DNA from: Nocardioides sp. L-11A
Lineage (GTDB): Bacteria; Actinomycetota; Actinomycetes; Propionibacteriales; Nocardioidaceae
Assembly: GCA_029961745.1 (NCBI GenBank)
Contig: CP124680.1
Coordinates: 496,001-560,000, forward strand
Length of the DNA stretch: 64,000 nucleotides
Direction of reading: 5' to 3'
This document shows positions 24,656 through 32,377 of this stretch, one piece after another (position 1 is the first letter of the stretch; each line of letters starts with the position of its first letter). The notes under the pieces are model-generated. The model was given only the letters and a program-made list of their open reading frames with translations, was not told the DNA's origin and did not search any database. The translations under genes were made by a program, and so were the position numbers.

Positions 24656-25345
24656 GTGGCTCGGGCAGTCCGCCCCCTGGCCGCAGCCGCCTCGCCGAGC
24701 CTGCCGATGGGAGCGACGGTGCTGGTGCCGGTCGGCTCGATCGAGCAGCACGGCCCGCACCTCCCGCTCGACACCGACACGGTCATCGCCACCGCGGTGG
24801 CGACCGAGGTCGCCCGGCTGCTGACCCTGCGCGACCTCGACATCCTCGTGGCGCCGGCCCTGGCCTACGGATCCAGCGGCGAGCACCAGGACTTCCCCGG
24901 CACCAGCTCCGTCGGCACCGAGGTGCTGCGTCAGGTCGTCGTCGAGCTGACCCGCTCGATGCGGACCTGGGCCGCGCGCGTGGTGTTCGTCAACGCCCAC
25001 GGCGGCAACGGGGCGGCCCTGCGGGGCGCCGTACGCCAGTTGACAGAGGAGGGACACGACGTCTCGTGGGTGGCGTGCGCGACCGAGGACGTCGACCTGC
25101 ACGCCGGCCGGACCGAGACGTCGCTGATGCTGCACCTCGCGCCGTGGCATGTGCGTCTCGACCGGGCGGAGGCGGGCAACACCGGCTCCCTCGAGGAGCT
25201 GCTGCCCGCCATGATCGCGGGCGGCGTCAAGGCGGTCTCGCCGAATGGCGTGCTGGGCGACCCGGAGGGCGCCAGCGCCGACGAGGGTGCCCTCGTGCTG
25301 GCCTCGATGGTGGGCGACGTCGTGCGCTTCGTGGACGGCGCCTAG
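24656..25345 (+). CDS. mftE: Mycofactocin precursor peptide peptidase
   Basis: 229-aa creatininase-family metallopeptidase that cleaves the modified C-terminal dipeptide from MftA. The metal-binding residues are seen in SIEQHGPHLPLDTD (Glu30, His32, Asp41 region), NAHGGNG and the later GRTETS glutamate. The GTG start at 24656 is 2 bp after the mftD stop. Length is typical. Confidence 0.93.
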   Translation: MARAVRPLAAAASPSLPMGATVLVPVGSIEQHGPHLPLDTDTVIATAVATEVARLLTLRDLDILVAPALAYGSSGEHQDFPGTSSVGTEVLRQVVVELTRSMRTWAARVVFVNAHGGNGAALRGAVRQLTEEGHDVSWVACATEDVDLHAGRTETSLMLHLAPWHVRLDRAEAGNTGSLEELLPAMIAGGVKAVSPNGVLGDPEGASADEGALVLASMVGDVVRFVDGA

Positions 25346-25347
25346 CG

Positions 25348-26130
25348 ATGGCCGGCCGGGTCGCCCCCCGGGTCGTGATGGTGACCGGTGCCGCGCGCGG
25401 GATCGGCGCGGCGACCGTCCGCGCGCTGATCGCGCGGGGCGACCGGGTGGTCGCGGTCGACGGATGCGCCGGGCCTCCGCTCGCGACCCGGGCCGAGCTG
25501 GACGCGGTCGTCGCGGCCGGGGGCGACCAGGCCGTCGGCCACGTCGCCGACGTGCGGGACCGCTCCGCGCTGGCCGCCGCCGTCGACCTGGCCGTCGCGC
25601 GCTGGGGTCGGCTCGACGCCGCGGTCGCCGCCGCCGCCGTGATCGCGGGCGGCCGGCCGCTGTGGGAGACCCCGGAGGCCGAGCTCGACCTGCTCTGGGA
25701 GGTGGACGTCAAGGGCGTGTGGAACACCGCGGCCGTCACCGTGCCGGCGCTGCTCGCCGGGCCGGACCCCTCCGGTGGGCGGTTCGTCGCGATCGCCTCC
25801 GCGGCGGCCAGCCACGGCCTGCACCACCTCGCGGCGTACAACGCCGCCAAGCACGCGGTCGTCGGCCTGGTCAAGGGCCTCGCCGCCGACCTGGTCGGCA
25901 CGGGGGTCACGGCCTGCGCCGTCTCGCCCGGCTCGACGCGGACGCCGATGTTGGACGCGACCGCCGCCCTCTACGGGCTGCCGGACGCGGCGGACTTCGC
26001 CCACAACCAGCTGGTACGGCGAATCCTCGACCCCGCCGAGGTCGCCGCAGCCGTCGCCTTCTGCTGCTCGCCCGAGGGGGCCGTGGTCAACGGCTCGGTC
26101 GTGCAGGCCGACGGTGGGTTCGCCCCGTGA
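25348..26130 (+). CDS. Mycofactocin-coupled SDR family oxidoreductase
   Basis: 260-aa short-chain dehydrogenase with TGAARGIG at 13-20 and the Ser151-Tyr164-Lys168 triad. SDRs encoded inside mft loci carry non-exchangeable NAD and use mycofactocin as external electron acceptor, typically for alcohol oxidation. It is placed between mftE and mftF, with a 2-bp gap and a GTGA overlap, indicating a tightly coupled operon. Substrate is unknown. Confidence 0.92.
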   Translation: MAGRVAPRVVMVTGAARGIGAATVRALIARGDRVVAVDGCAGPPLATRAELDAVVAAGGDQAVGHVADVRDRSALAAAVDLAVARWGRLDAAVAAAAVIAGGRPLWETPEAELDLLWEVDVKGVWNTAAVTVPALLAGPDPSGGRFVAIASAAASHGLHHLAAYNAAKHAVVGLVKGLAADLVGTGVTACAVSPGSTRTPMLDATAALYGLPDAADFAHNQLVRRILDPAEVAAAVAFCCSPEGAVVNGSVVQADGGFAP

Positions 26131-27557
26131 GTACGACGGCCGCCGCGGCCACCGCCCTGCCGGACGGCTTCGTCGTCCGGCTCCGCGACGATCTCGTCGT
26201 CGCCGACCGCGGCCGGCTCCTGGTGGGCGGATCGCCGGTGCGGGCGGTCCGGCTCAGCCGCCGGGCTCGGCACCTGCTCGCGGGCGGGCGGCTCATCGTC
26301 GACGGCCCCGCGACCGCGGCGCTGGCCCGGCGCCTGCTCGACGGCAACCTCGCCGACCCGGTGCTCGACGGGCGCGCGGTGCCGCTCGCCGACCTCACGG
26401 TCGTCGTACCCGTCCGGGACCGGCCCGAGCAGCTCGATCGATGCCTGGCGGCGCTGGTCCCGCTGCCGGTGATCGTGGTCGACGACGCCTCGCACGACCC
26501 CGCCGCGGTCGCGCGGGTCGCCCGCCGACGCGGCGCCCGCCTGGTCGCGCTGGCCCGCAACCGCGGCCCGGCCGGCGCCCGCAACGCCGGCCTCGACGAG
26601 GTGGACACGCCCCTCGTCGCCTTCGTCGACTCCGACGTCGAGGTCGACCCCAGCGCCCTCCTCGACCTGGCCCGGCACTGCGCGGACCCCCTCGTCGCCC
26701 TGGTCGGCCCCCGCGTCGTCGGGAGGATCGCCGAGCGGCGGGCCGGCCGCCCCCGCTGGTTCGAGCGGTACGACGCCGTCGCCTCCTCCCTCGATCTGGG
26801 CCGCGTCGGCGGCCGGGTGCTCCCGGGTGCCGCGATCGGCTGGCTGCCGTCGGCCTGCCTCGTCGGCCGGACCCCGGCACTCCGCCCCGACGGCGGCGTC
26901 GGCGGATTCGAGGACGCCTGGCGTGTCGCCGAGGACGTCGACCTGGTGTGGCGCCTCGTCGATGCCGGTCACCTCGTCCGCTACGACCCCGCGGTCGAGG
27001 CCCACCACGAGGTCCGGCCGAGCGTGCGGACCTGGCTGGGGCGCAAGTTCGTCTACGGCACCGGTGGGGCCGACCTCGCCGACCGTCACGGCGCCAAGGT
27101 CGCCCCCGCGGTGCTCTCCGTTCCGGTCGCGCTCGGCGCGGCAGCACTTCTCCAGCGCCGCTGGTGGTCGGTCCCCGCTGCCGCCGTCGTGGTCGCCGCG
27201 ACCACCCGCTCCGTCCGCCGGCGCCTGCCGGAGGGCGACGACACCACCGCCGTCGCCACCCGTCTCGCGGTGCGGGGCCTGGGGTGGGGGGTCCGCCAGG
27301 AGTCCGCGCTGCTGCTCCGGCACTGGTGGCCCGCCGCCGCGGTCGCGGCGCTGCGTAGCCGGCCGGTGCGCCGGGCTGTCCTCACAGCCGCCGTCGTCGA
27401 CCTCGCGGTGCTGCTGCGCGAGCGTCCGGGCGTCGACCCCGCGACCGCGCTCGCGGCCCGCTGCCTCGACGACCTGGCCTACGGCGCGGGGCTGTGGTGG
27501 GGCGCGATGCGCCGACGCAGCCCGCGCTGCCTGGCGATCCGCTGGACCGGCCGCTGA
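26127..27557 (+). CDS. mftF: Mycofactocin glycosyltransferase
   Basis: 476-aa GT2-family enzyme that attaches beta-1,4-linked glucose units to pre-mycofactocin. The N-terminal ~85 residues are family-specific. The GT2 domain begins LTVVVPVRDRPEQLDRCL near 90, with VVDDAS and the metal motif FVDSDVEVD; the acceptor motif AEDVDLVWRL follows near residue 270. Hydrophobic C-terminal segments suggest membrane association. GTG 26127 overlaps the SDR stop. It is the last gene of the locus here; no mftG-type GMC oxidoreductase is visible in the window. Confidence 0.93.
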   Translation: MSTTAAAATALPDGFVVRLRDDLVVADRGRLLVGGSPVRAVRLSRRARHLLAGGRLIVDGPATAALARRLLDGNLADPVLDGRAVPLADLTVVVPVRDRPEQLDRCLAALVPLPVIVVDDASHDPAAVARVARRRGARLVALARNRGPAGARNAGLDEVDTPLVAFVDSDVEVDPSALLDLARHCADPLVALVGPRVVGRIAERRAGRPRWFERYDAVASSLDLGRVGGRVLPGAAIGWLPSACLVGRTPALRPDGGVGGFEDAWRVAEDVDLVWRLVDAGHLVRYDPAVEAHHEVRPSVRTWLGRKFVYGTGGADLADRHGAKVAPAVLSVPVALGAAALLQRRWWSVPAAAVVVAATTRSVRRRLPEGDDTTAVATRLAVRGLGWGVRQESALLLRHWWPAAAVAALRSRPVRRAVLTAAVVDLAVLLRERPGVDPATALAARCLDDLAYGAGLWWGAMRRRSPRCLAIRWTGR

Positions 27558-27579
27558 TCGGGACAGCCCGCCGCTGACC

Positions 27580-28167
27580 TCACCCGGCGTACGACGGCGC
27601 CGGGACGTCCTTCATCGCCGGGTCGAGCTCGATGCCCTTCGCGAGCAGGCTCGCGGCCTCGTCCTCGCGGCCCAGGTGGTGCAGCGCGAAGCCGAGGCGC
27701 ATGTGTGTCGCGGCGTCGTCCGGCTTGACCTCGAGCACCCTGCGGTAGAGGTCGACCGCTGTGTCGAGGTCGGCCGGCTCGGTGAGCAGCGCGAGGTTGT
27801 AGAGCGCGGGTGCCATCTCGGGGTCGGTGGTGAGAGCCTGGTTGTACTCGTCGATCGCCGTGGCCAGGTCGCCGTCGTCCTGGGCGAGGTAGCCCAGGTT
27901 GTAGTGGGCGTAGGCGTTCGCCGGGTCGAGAACCAGCACCGCCTCGAAGGCGTCCCGTGCGCCCGATACGTCGCCGGCCGCGATCCGCTCCAGTCCGGTG
28001 TCGATGAGGGTGTCGCTGGCGCTCGTCGAGGACGATGCCGGCGATGCAGGGCGGTCGGCGTCGTCATCGCCTCCGCCGCACCCGCCGAGGAGCACAGCGC
28101 CGACGAGGGCCAGGGCGCCGAGCACGGTCACGGAACGGGAGGGACGGCGCGCGGGGGTCGGTGGCAC
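27580..28167 (-). CDS. TPR-repeat lipoprotein
   Basis: 195-aa predicted lipoprotein: a signal peptide with lipobox LLGGC (Cys30), then a Ser/Asp-rich spacer and about three to four tetratricopeptide repeats (for example AYAHYNLGYLAQDDGDLATAIDEYNQ and ATHMRLGFALHHLGREDEAA units) that form a protein-binding scaffold outside the membrane. It converges on mftF with a 22-bp gap and is divergent from the collagen-like gene, so it could be functionally linked to the latter's surface display (inference). Confidence 0.85.
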   Translation of the reverse strand: MPPTPARRPSRSVTVLGALALVGAVLLGGCGGGDDDADRPASPASSSTSASDTLIDTGLERIAAGDVSGARDAFEAVLVLDPANAYAHYNLGYLAQDDGDLATAIDEYNQALTTDPEMAPALYNLALLTEPADLDTAVDLYRRVLEVKPDDAATHMRLGFALHHLGREDEAASLLAKGIELDPAMKDVPAPSYAG

Positions 28168-28360
28168 CAGGGACCTTTCGTCGGGCGGGCGGGACGATGT
28201 CCCCTCCCGATCGGCAGGGGGTCCGCCTGCCTGAGCTCTCCGGCCGGAATCTCTCAGGACGGCGTCCCCGGGGCCGATGGGGCGCCTCGGTGCCGGCGGT
28301 CCGCCGGCCGCCGTACTCCCCCCAGGACCTCGCTCCCGGGTCCGTGCCCCGAGGAATCAG
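28168..28360. promoter_or_regulatory. Shared leader region between the TPR lipoprotein and collagen-like genes
   Basis: 193 bp between divergent starts. It holds a CCTGAG...CTCAGG hairpin (28230-28258) with an internal CCGGCCGG palindrome and further GC-rich inverted repeats near 28290-28313. GAGGA (28351-28355) is the ribosome-binding site of the collagen-like gene. No classical -35/-10 pair is obvious. Confidence 0.4.
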
Positions 28361-29515
28361 ATGTCGATGAACAAGAAATGGCGCCAGGCAGGGCTGTACT
28401 CCGTGTCCGTCATGGCCACCACCGCGGCGACGCTCTTCCCCCACATCCCGGCCGAGGCGGCCGTGGCGGACGCCGCTGCGGGCAAGGCGAAGGTCCGGCA
28501 GGTGATCGGCTGCTATGACCAGGAGACCGGCGCGCTGCGCCTGATCATGAAGAACGGCCGCTGGCTGGTGGATGCCGCCGAGCGGCAGTGCCGGCCCGGT
28601 GAGCGGGTGATCCGCTGGAAGATCGGCAAGGCGTCCCGGGGTGGCGAGCGCGGACCCGCGGGTGCCCCCGGCGCGCCGGGGGCCCGGGGTGCCGACGGCG
28701 CTGCGGGTGCCGACGGTGCCGACGGTGCGACCGGTGCGACCGGGGCCACGGGCGCGACCGGGGCCACGGGCGCGACCGGTGTCGACGGCGCGACCGGTGT
28801 CGACGGGGCGACCGGCGCCGACGGTGCCACCGGCGCGACCGGCATCGACGGGGCGACCGGTGCCGACGGTGCCACCGGTGCCACGGGCGACATCGGTGCG
28901 ACCGGCCCGACCGGTCCCACGGGTGCGACGGGTGCCACCGGAGCGGACGGAGCGGACGGGGCGACCGGTGCCGACGGGGCGACCGGTGCCACGGGCGCGG
29001 ACGGCGCCACCGGTCCGACCGGCCCGACGGGGCCGACCGGTGCGGACGGCGCCACGGGTGCGGACGGCGCCACCGGCGCGACCGGGGCGACCGGAGCGAC
29101 CGGAGGCACCATGGCGTTGGCGTACGGCTCGTTCGCCGACGTCGCGGGATCCACCGTCCCCGTGATCCTCAGCGGCACGAAGCTGCAGCTGGGCGCGTCC
29201 GGTGCCCAGGCTGGCGTGACCTCGAACCCGAACGACGACGGGTTCACGGTGGCCGCCTCCGGCGACTACCAGATTTCCTTCCGGGTCAACACCACCGCCG
29301 CGCTGCTGATGGGGGTCCGGGTGACCGTCAACGGCGCTCCGCAGTCACTGCTCGACGACGGGATCGGAGTGCTGACCACGAACCTGTGGGAGGGCACGGC
29401 GATCGTGAGTCTCGCCGCCGGCGACACCCTCAGCCTCGAGGCCTACGGTCTGGTCGGTGCCGCGGTGCTGGAGTCCGGCGCCGGTGCCTCGCTGAGCATC
29501 GCCCGGGTCGGCTGA
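28361..29515 (+). CDS. Collagen-like surface protein with C1q/BclA-like C-terminal domain
   Basis: 384 aa. An N-terminal export signal-like segment ([15 protein letters not shown], hydrophobic to about 35) is followed by a ~60-aa basic region with two Cys, then about 154 residues of uninterrupted Gly-X-Y triplets, mostly GAT, GAD and GPT, and a ~135-aa beta-rich C-terminal domain starting near [13 protein letters not shown] that resembles trimerising C1q/TNF-like domains of BclA-type proteins. It is predicted to form a collagen-like triple helix at the cell surface. The many Thr in Y position are potential O-glycosylation sites, and a glycosyltransferase gene follows. ATG 28361 has GAGGA 5 bases upstream; 28367 is an alternative. 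Confidence 0.9.
   Translation: MSMNKKWRQAGLYSVSVMATTAATLFPHIPAEAAVADAAAGKAKVRQVIGCYDQETGALRLIMKNGRWLVDAAERQCRPGERVIRWKIGKASRGGERGPAGAPGAPGARGADGAAGADGADGATGATGATGATGATGATGVDGATGVDGATGADGATGATGIDGATGADGATGATGDIGATGPTGPTGATGATGADGADGATGADGATGATGADGATGPTGPTGPTGADGATGADGATGATGATGATGGTMALAYGSFADVAGSTVPVILSGTKLQLGASGAQAGVTSNPNDDGFTVAASGDYQISFRVNTTAALLMGVRVTVNGAPQSLLDDGIGVLTTNLWEGTAIVSLAAGDTLSLEAYGLVGAAVLESGAGASLSIARVG
28643..29104 (+). repeat. Gly-X-Y coding repeat of the collagen-like gene
   Basis: Roughly 154 codons of GGN-led triplets encoding GAT/GAD/GPT/GVD units, with near-identical 9- and 18-bp sub-repeats. It is prone to length change by slippage or recombination, so copy number may vary between strains. 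Confidence 0.9.
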
Positions 29516-29531
29516 CCGCTCGAGAACCGTC

Positions 29532-29567
29532 CCGGTGGGTGGGTGTCGTCCGGCGCCCACCCACCGG
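29532..29567. terminator. Hairpin between the collagen-like and glycosyltransferase genes
   Basis: 12-bp perfect stem (arms 29532-29543 and 29556-29567) with a 12-nt loop, placed just after the collagen-like stop and 4 bases before the Shine-Dalgarno of the next gene. It is more likely an attenuator or mRNA-stability element than a full terminator. Confidence 0.55.
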
Positions 29568-29585
29568 TCGCAGGAAGGAACCGCC

Positions 29586-30671
29586 GTGCCCGGCATCGGC
29601 TTGATGATGATCGTCAAGGACGAGGCACCCGTGATCCGACGCTGCCTCGACAGCGTGCGGCCCTTCGTCGACTGGTGGGTGGTCGCGGACACCGGGTCGA
29701 CCGACGGCACCCAGGATCTCGTTCGGGAGGCGCTGGCCGGACTTCCGGGTGAGCTGGTCGAGCGACCCTGGGTCGACTTCGGCCACAACCGGCAGGAGGT
29801 CCTCGACCTCGCCCGCGCCTCGATCCACCGTGGGCCTGACGACTACGCCCTGTGGATCGACGCCGACGAGCAGTTGCGAGGGCTCCCTCTGCAGCGTCCC
29901 GATCTCACCGCGTCGGGCTATCAGCTCCAGGTCACCTACGACGCGACCCGCTACGCCCGCCTGTGCCTGGTCCGCCTGGCCGACCCGTGGCGCTGGGTGG
30001 GACCGATCCACGAGTACCTCACCCTCCCCGGCGCCAGTCGCGGCTCCCTGGCCGCGCCCACCGTCCTGGTCCGCCACGACGGCGCCCGCGCGGGCGACCC
30101 GGACACCTACCGCAAGGACGCCGCGCTGATCGAGCGCGCCCTCGAAGCCGACCCAGGCAACCCGCGGCTGCAGTTCTACCTCGGCCAGTCCTGGCGCGAC
30201 GCCGGGGAGCCGGAGCGGGCGCTGGCGGCGTATGCGGACCGGGTCGCCAACCCGGCGGGCTGGGACCAGGAGCGCTGGCAGGCGCGCTACCAGTCGGCCC
30301 GGCTGCGCGAGCGGCTCGGCGAGCCGGTCGCGGCGGTGATCGACGCCCACCTCGCGGCGTACCAGGACTGCCCATGGCGCGCGGAGCCCCTCGTCCAGGC
30401 GGCCCGCCTGGAGCGGTCGCGTGAGCGCTACGAGGTCGCGCTCCTCTACGCCCGCACCGCCGCTGCTCTCCCGATGCCCGGAGGCGAGGGCCTGTTCGTC
30501 GACACCGAGACCTACGCCTGGCGCGCCTGGGACGAGGTCGCCGTCAGCGCCTACTGGACCCGCCGGTACGACGAGGGGCTGGCCGCGGCGCACCGCGCCC
30601 TCGCCGCCCGGCCGGACGACGAGCGACTGCGCGCCAATGTCGACTGGTGCGCGAGGAAGCTGGCCGGGTGA
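29586..30671 (+). CDS. GT2-family glycosyltransferase with TPR-like C-terminal half
   Basis: 361 aa. A GT-A domain of family 2 covers about 1-170 (GLMMIVKDEAPVIRRCLDSV, then ADTGSTDGT, and the DxD-like motif WIDADEQL). The C-terminal half is helical, with TPR-like repeats (NPRLQFYLGQSWRDAGEPERALAAY). The GTG at 29586 follows AGGAAGGA. It lies 70 bp after the Thr-rich collagen-like gene on the same strand, so glycosylation of that protein is the simplest hypothesis. No membrane anchor is seen, so it would act in the cytosol before export. Confidence 0.85.
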   Translation: MPGIGLMMIVKDEAPVIRRCLDSVRPFVDWWVVADTGSTDGTQDLVREALAGLPGELVERPWVDFGHNRQEVLDLARASIHRGPDDYALWIDADEQLRGLPLQRPDLTASGYQLQVTYDATRYARLCLVRLADPWRWVGPIHEYLTLPGASRGSLAAPTVLVRHDGARAGDPDTYRKDAALIERALEADPGNPRLQFYLGQSWRDAGEPERALAAYADRVANPAGWDQERWQARYQSARLRERLGEPVAAVIDAHLAAYQDCPWRAEPLVQAARLERSRERYEVALLYARTAAALPMPGGEGLFVDTETYAWRAWDEVAVSAYWTRRYDEGLAAAHRALAARPDDERLRANVDWCARKLAG

Positions 30672-30705
30672 CGACGGTCACCCGGCGGGCGGGTAGCCTC
30701 CGGTC

Positions 30706-31398
30706 GTGCCTCAGATCGTCGTCCTGACCGGTGCCGGCATCTCCGCAGAGAGCGGGGTCCCGACCTTCCGCGACGCCGACGGCCTGTGGGAGGGACACCG
30801 GGTCGAGGACGTCGCGACGCCGGAGGGGTTCGAGCGCGACCGCGCGCTGGTGCAGCGCTTCTACGACGAGCGGCGCGCTGCGCTGGCCACCGTCGAGCCC
30901 AACGCCGCGCACCGCGCCCTGGCCGAGCTCGAGGAGACCCTCGGCTCCGGCCTGCTCATCGTGACCCAGAACATCGACGACCTCCACGAGCGCGCCGGGT
31001 CGCGCCATGTCGTCCATATGCACGGCGAGCTGCTCAAGGCGCGGTGCAGTGCCTGCGGCGTGGCCTCCCCATGGCGCGACACGCTCCTCGATGAGCCGGC
31101 CTGCCCGGGCTGTGGTGCCCACGAGCTGCGTCCCGACGTGGTGTGGTTCGGCGAGGTGCCCTACGAGATGGACCGGATCGCCGACGCCCTCTCGGAGGCG
31201 AGCATGTTCGTCTCCGTCGGCACGTCGGGTGCCGTCTACCCCGCCGCGGGCTTCGTCCAGCACGCCCGCCGCCACGGCGCCCGCACCCTCGAGCTCAACC
31301 TGGAGCCCAGCGAGGGCAGCCACTTCTTCCACGAGTCCCGGCAGGGCCGGGCGGGTGACCTGGTGCCGGTCTGGGCCCGCGAGGTGCTCTGGACCTGA
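30706..31398 (+). CDS. cobB: Sirtuin, class III NAD-dependent deacylase
   Basis: 230-aa NAD-dependent protein deacylase. The NAD motif GAGISAESGVPTFR is at 9-22, TQNIDDLH near 87 and catalytic His106 in HMHGEL. The zinc cysteines are Cys114, 117, 133 and 136. Tyr53 and Arg56 (FYDERR) form the pair that marks class III sirtuins able to remove succinyl or malonyl groups. The GTG start at 30706 is supported by the immediate beta-strand PQIVVLTGAGIS. It is followed by the repeat/terminator element at 31400. Confidence 0.92.
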   Translation: MPQIVVLTGAGISAESGVPTFRDADGLWEGHRVEDVATPEGFERDRALVQRFYDERRAALATVEPNAAHRALAELEETLGSGLLIVTQNIDDLHERAGSRHVVHMHGELLKARCSACGVASPWRDTLLDEPACPGCGAHELRPDVVWFGEVPYEMDRIADALSEASMFVSVGTSGAVYPAAGFVQHARRHGARTLELNLEPSEGSHFFHESRQGRAGDLVPVWAREVLWT

Positions 31399-31399
31399 T

Positions 31400-31494
31400 C
31401 GACCCGGCGCGTTTGAACGCGCCGGGTCGGTGCTCCTGAGACGTTCAGATGCGCCGGGTCGGTGCTCCTGAGACGTTCAGATGCGCCGGGTCGG
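31400..31494. repeat. Dispersed palindromic element with 32-bp tandem repeat (bidirectional terminator)
   Basis: Located between convergent cobB and TetR genes. It starts with a perfect hairpin (arms 31400-31413 and 31416-31429). A 32-bp unit is repeated at 31419-31450 and 31451-31482, with a partial third copy to 31494, which abuts the TetR stop. Bases 31400-31461 match 44493-44554 in reverse orientation with 58 of 62 positions identical. Confidence 0.85.
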
Positions 31495-32253
31495 TCAGGG
31501 ACGGGCCAGCTCCTCGTCGAGGATCGCGGTCAGCCGATCCCGCTCGTGCCGGAGGCCGAGGGGCTCGAGCCAGTCGAGGATCGTGGCCCGGAAGAGCTGG
31601 CCGGACTCGATGACCCGCGGGTCGCAATGGCCGGTGGACTCGAGGGTGACGACGCCGTACAGCGCGGACCAGGCCCGCATGTAGATCCACAGCAGGCCGC
31701 GGTCCTCGCGCGGGATGTGATCGGACTTCGCCGGGATGAGCGGGTCGAGGACGGCCTCGCGGATGACCGGGTCCAGGTCGTCGAGGGCCGGGAAGGGGAA
31801 CTGGTAGAGCTCCCAGATCTGCCACATCAGGTCGGTGAAGTAGTGGCCCGAGGTGGCGAGCGTCAGCAGCTCGCGTCGCTCGGTGTCGGCCTCGGCGATC
31901 GGGTTGGCGAAGATCAGCGCGAACTCCCGCGGCTTGGCCAGCGCCCATTGGCGGAAGCGCGCACAGGCCACCGTCAGCCGCGCGGCAGGGTCCTCCTCCG
32001 AGAACCGGGAAGCGGCCTCGGCCCACGCGGCCGTCGCCGCCTTGTCGAGCTCGAAGGCGACCAGGTCCACCAGCTCCTGGTAGTTGCTGACGTAGCGGTA
32101 CAGCGCGGGCGCGGTCATCCCCATCCGCGCGGCGACCGCGCGCAGGGACAGGTCGGCCCCCTCGGCGAGCAGTGCCGCGGAGACGGTGACGATCTCGTCG
32201 TACGTCGCCTCGCGCTGGCGCTCCCGGCGGGTGGGCGCACGGAGGTGGGCCAC
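31495..32253 (-). CDS. TetR/AcrR family regulator
   Basis: 252-aa repressor with an N-terminal HTH (DEIVTVSAALLAEGADLSLRAVAARMGMTAPALYRYVSN split over about 20-60) and a ligand-binding C-terminal domain resembling the WHG group. It is divergent from the MMPL exporter, with GTTTAC-type repeats between them, so it most likely represses the exporter and itself in response to a hydrophobic ligand. Confidence 0.9.
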   Translation of the reverse strand: MAHLRAPTRRERQREATYDEIVTVSAALLAEGADLSLRAVAARMGMTAPALYRYVSNYQELVDLVAFELDKAATAAWAEAASRFSEEDPAARLTVACARFRQWALAKPREFALIFANPIAEADTERRELLTLATSGHYFTDLMWQIWELYQFPFPALDDLDPVIREAVLDPLIPAKSDHIPREDRGLLWIYMRAWSALYGVVTLESTGHCDPRVIESGQLFRATILDWLEPLGLRHERDRLTAILDEELARP

Positions 32254-32294
32254 AGGACTCCTCGAGATCGACCGGGCGTCACCCGGGTGAACGC

Positions 32295-32344
32295 TTGACG
32301 ACTGCAGTTTACACCGTTTACCGTTAACGATGTTTACGAAACTG
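32295..32344 (+). promoter_or_regulatory. Promoter/operator of the MMPL gene
   Basis: TTGACG (32295-32300) is followed by an AT-rich stretch with three GTTTAC repeats bounded by CAGTTT (32305-32310) and AAACTG (32339-32344), with GTTAAC near the centre. The near-dyad symmetry suits a TetR-family operator. Confidence 0.5.
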
Positions 32345-32377
32345 ACAGGAGTTCACTGACTCCGGGAGGAACCGCAG

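Noticed and set aside
28230..28260. Glycine riboswitch upstream of the collagen-like gene.
   Set aside because: Only a segment resembling the 3' aptamer strand is present; the pairing GGAGAG strand and GCCGAAGG core are absent. Kept only as a low-interest leader observation.
28643..29104. Dense short tandem repeats that could be mistaken for a CRISPR array.
   Set aside because: The period is 9 bp without spacers and encodes Gly-X-Y triplets of a collagen-like protein.
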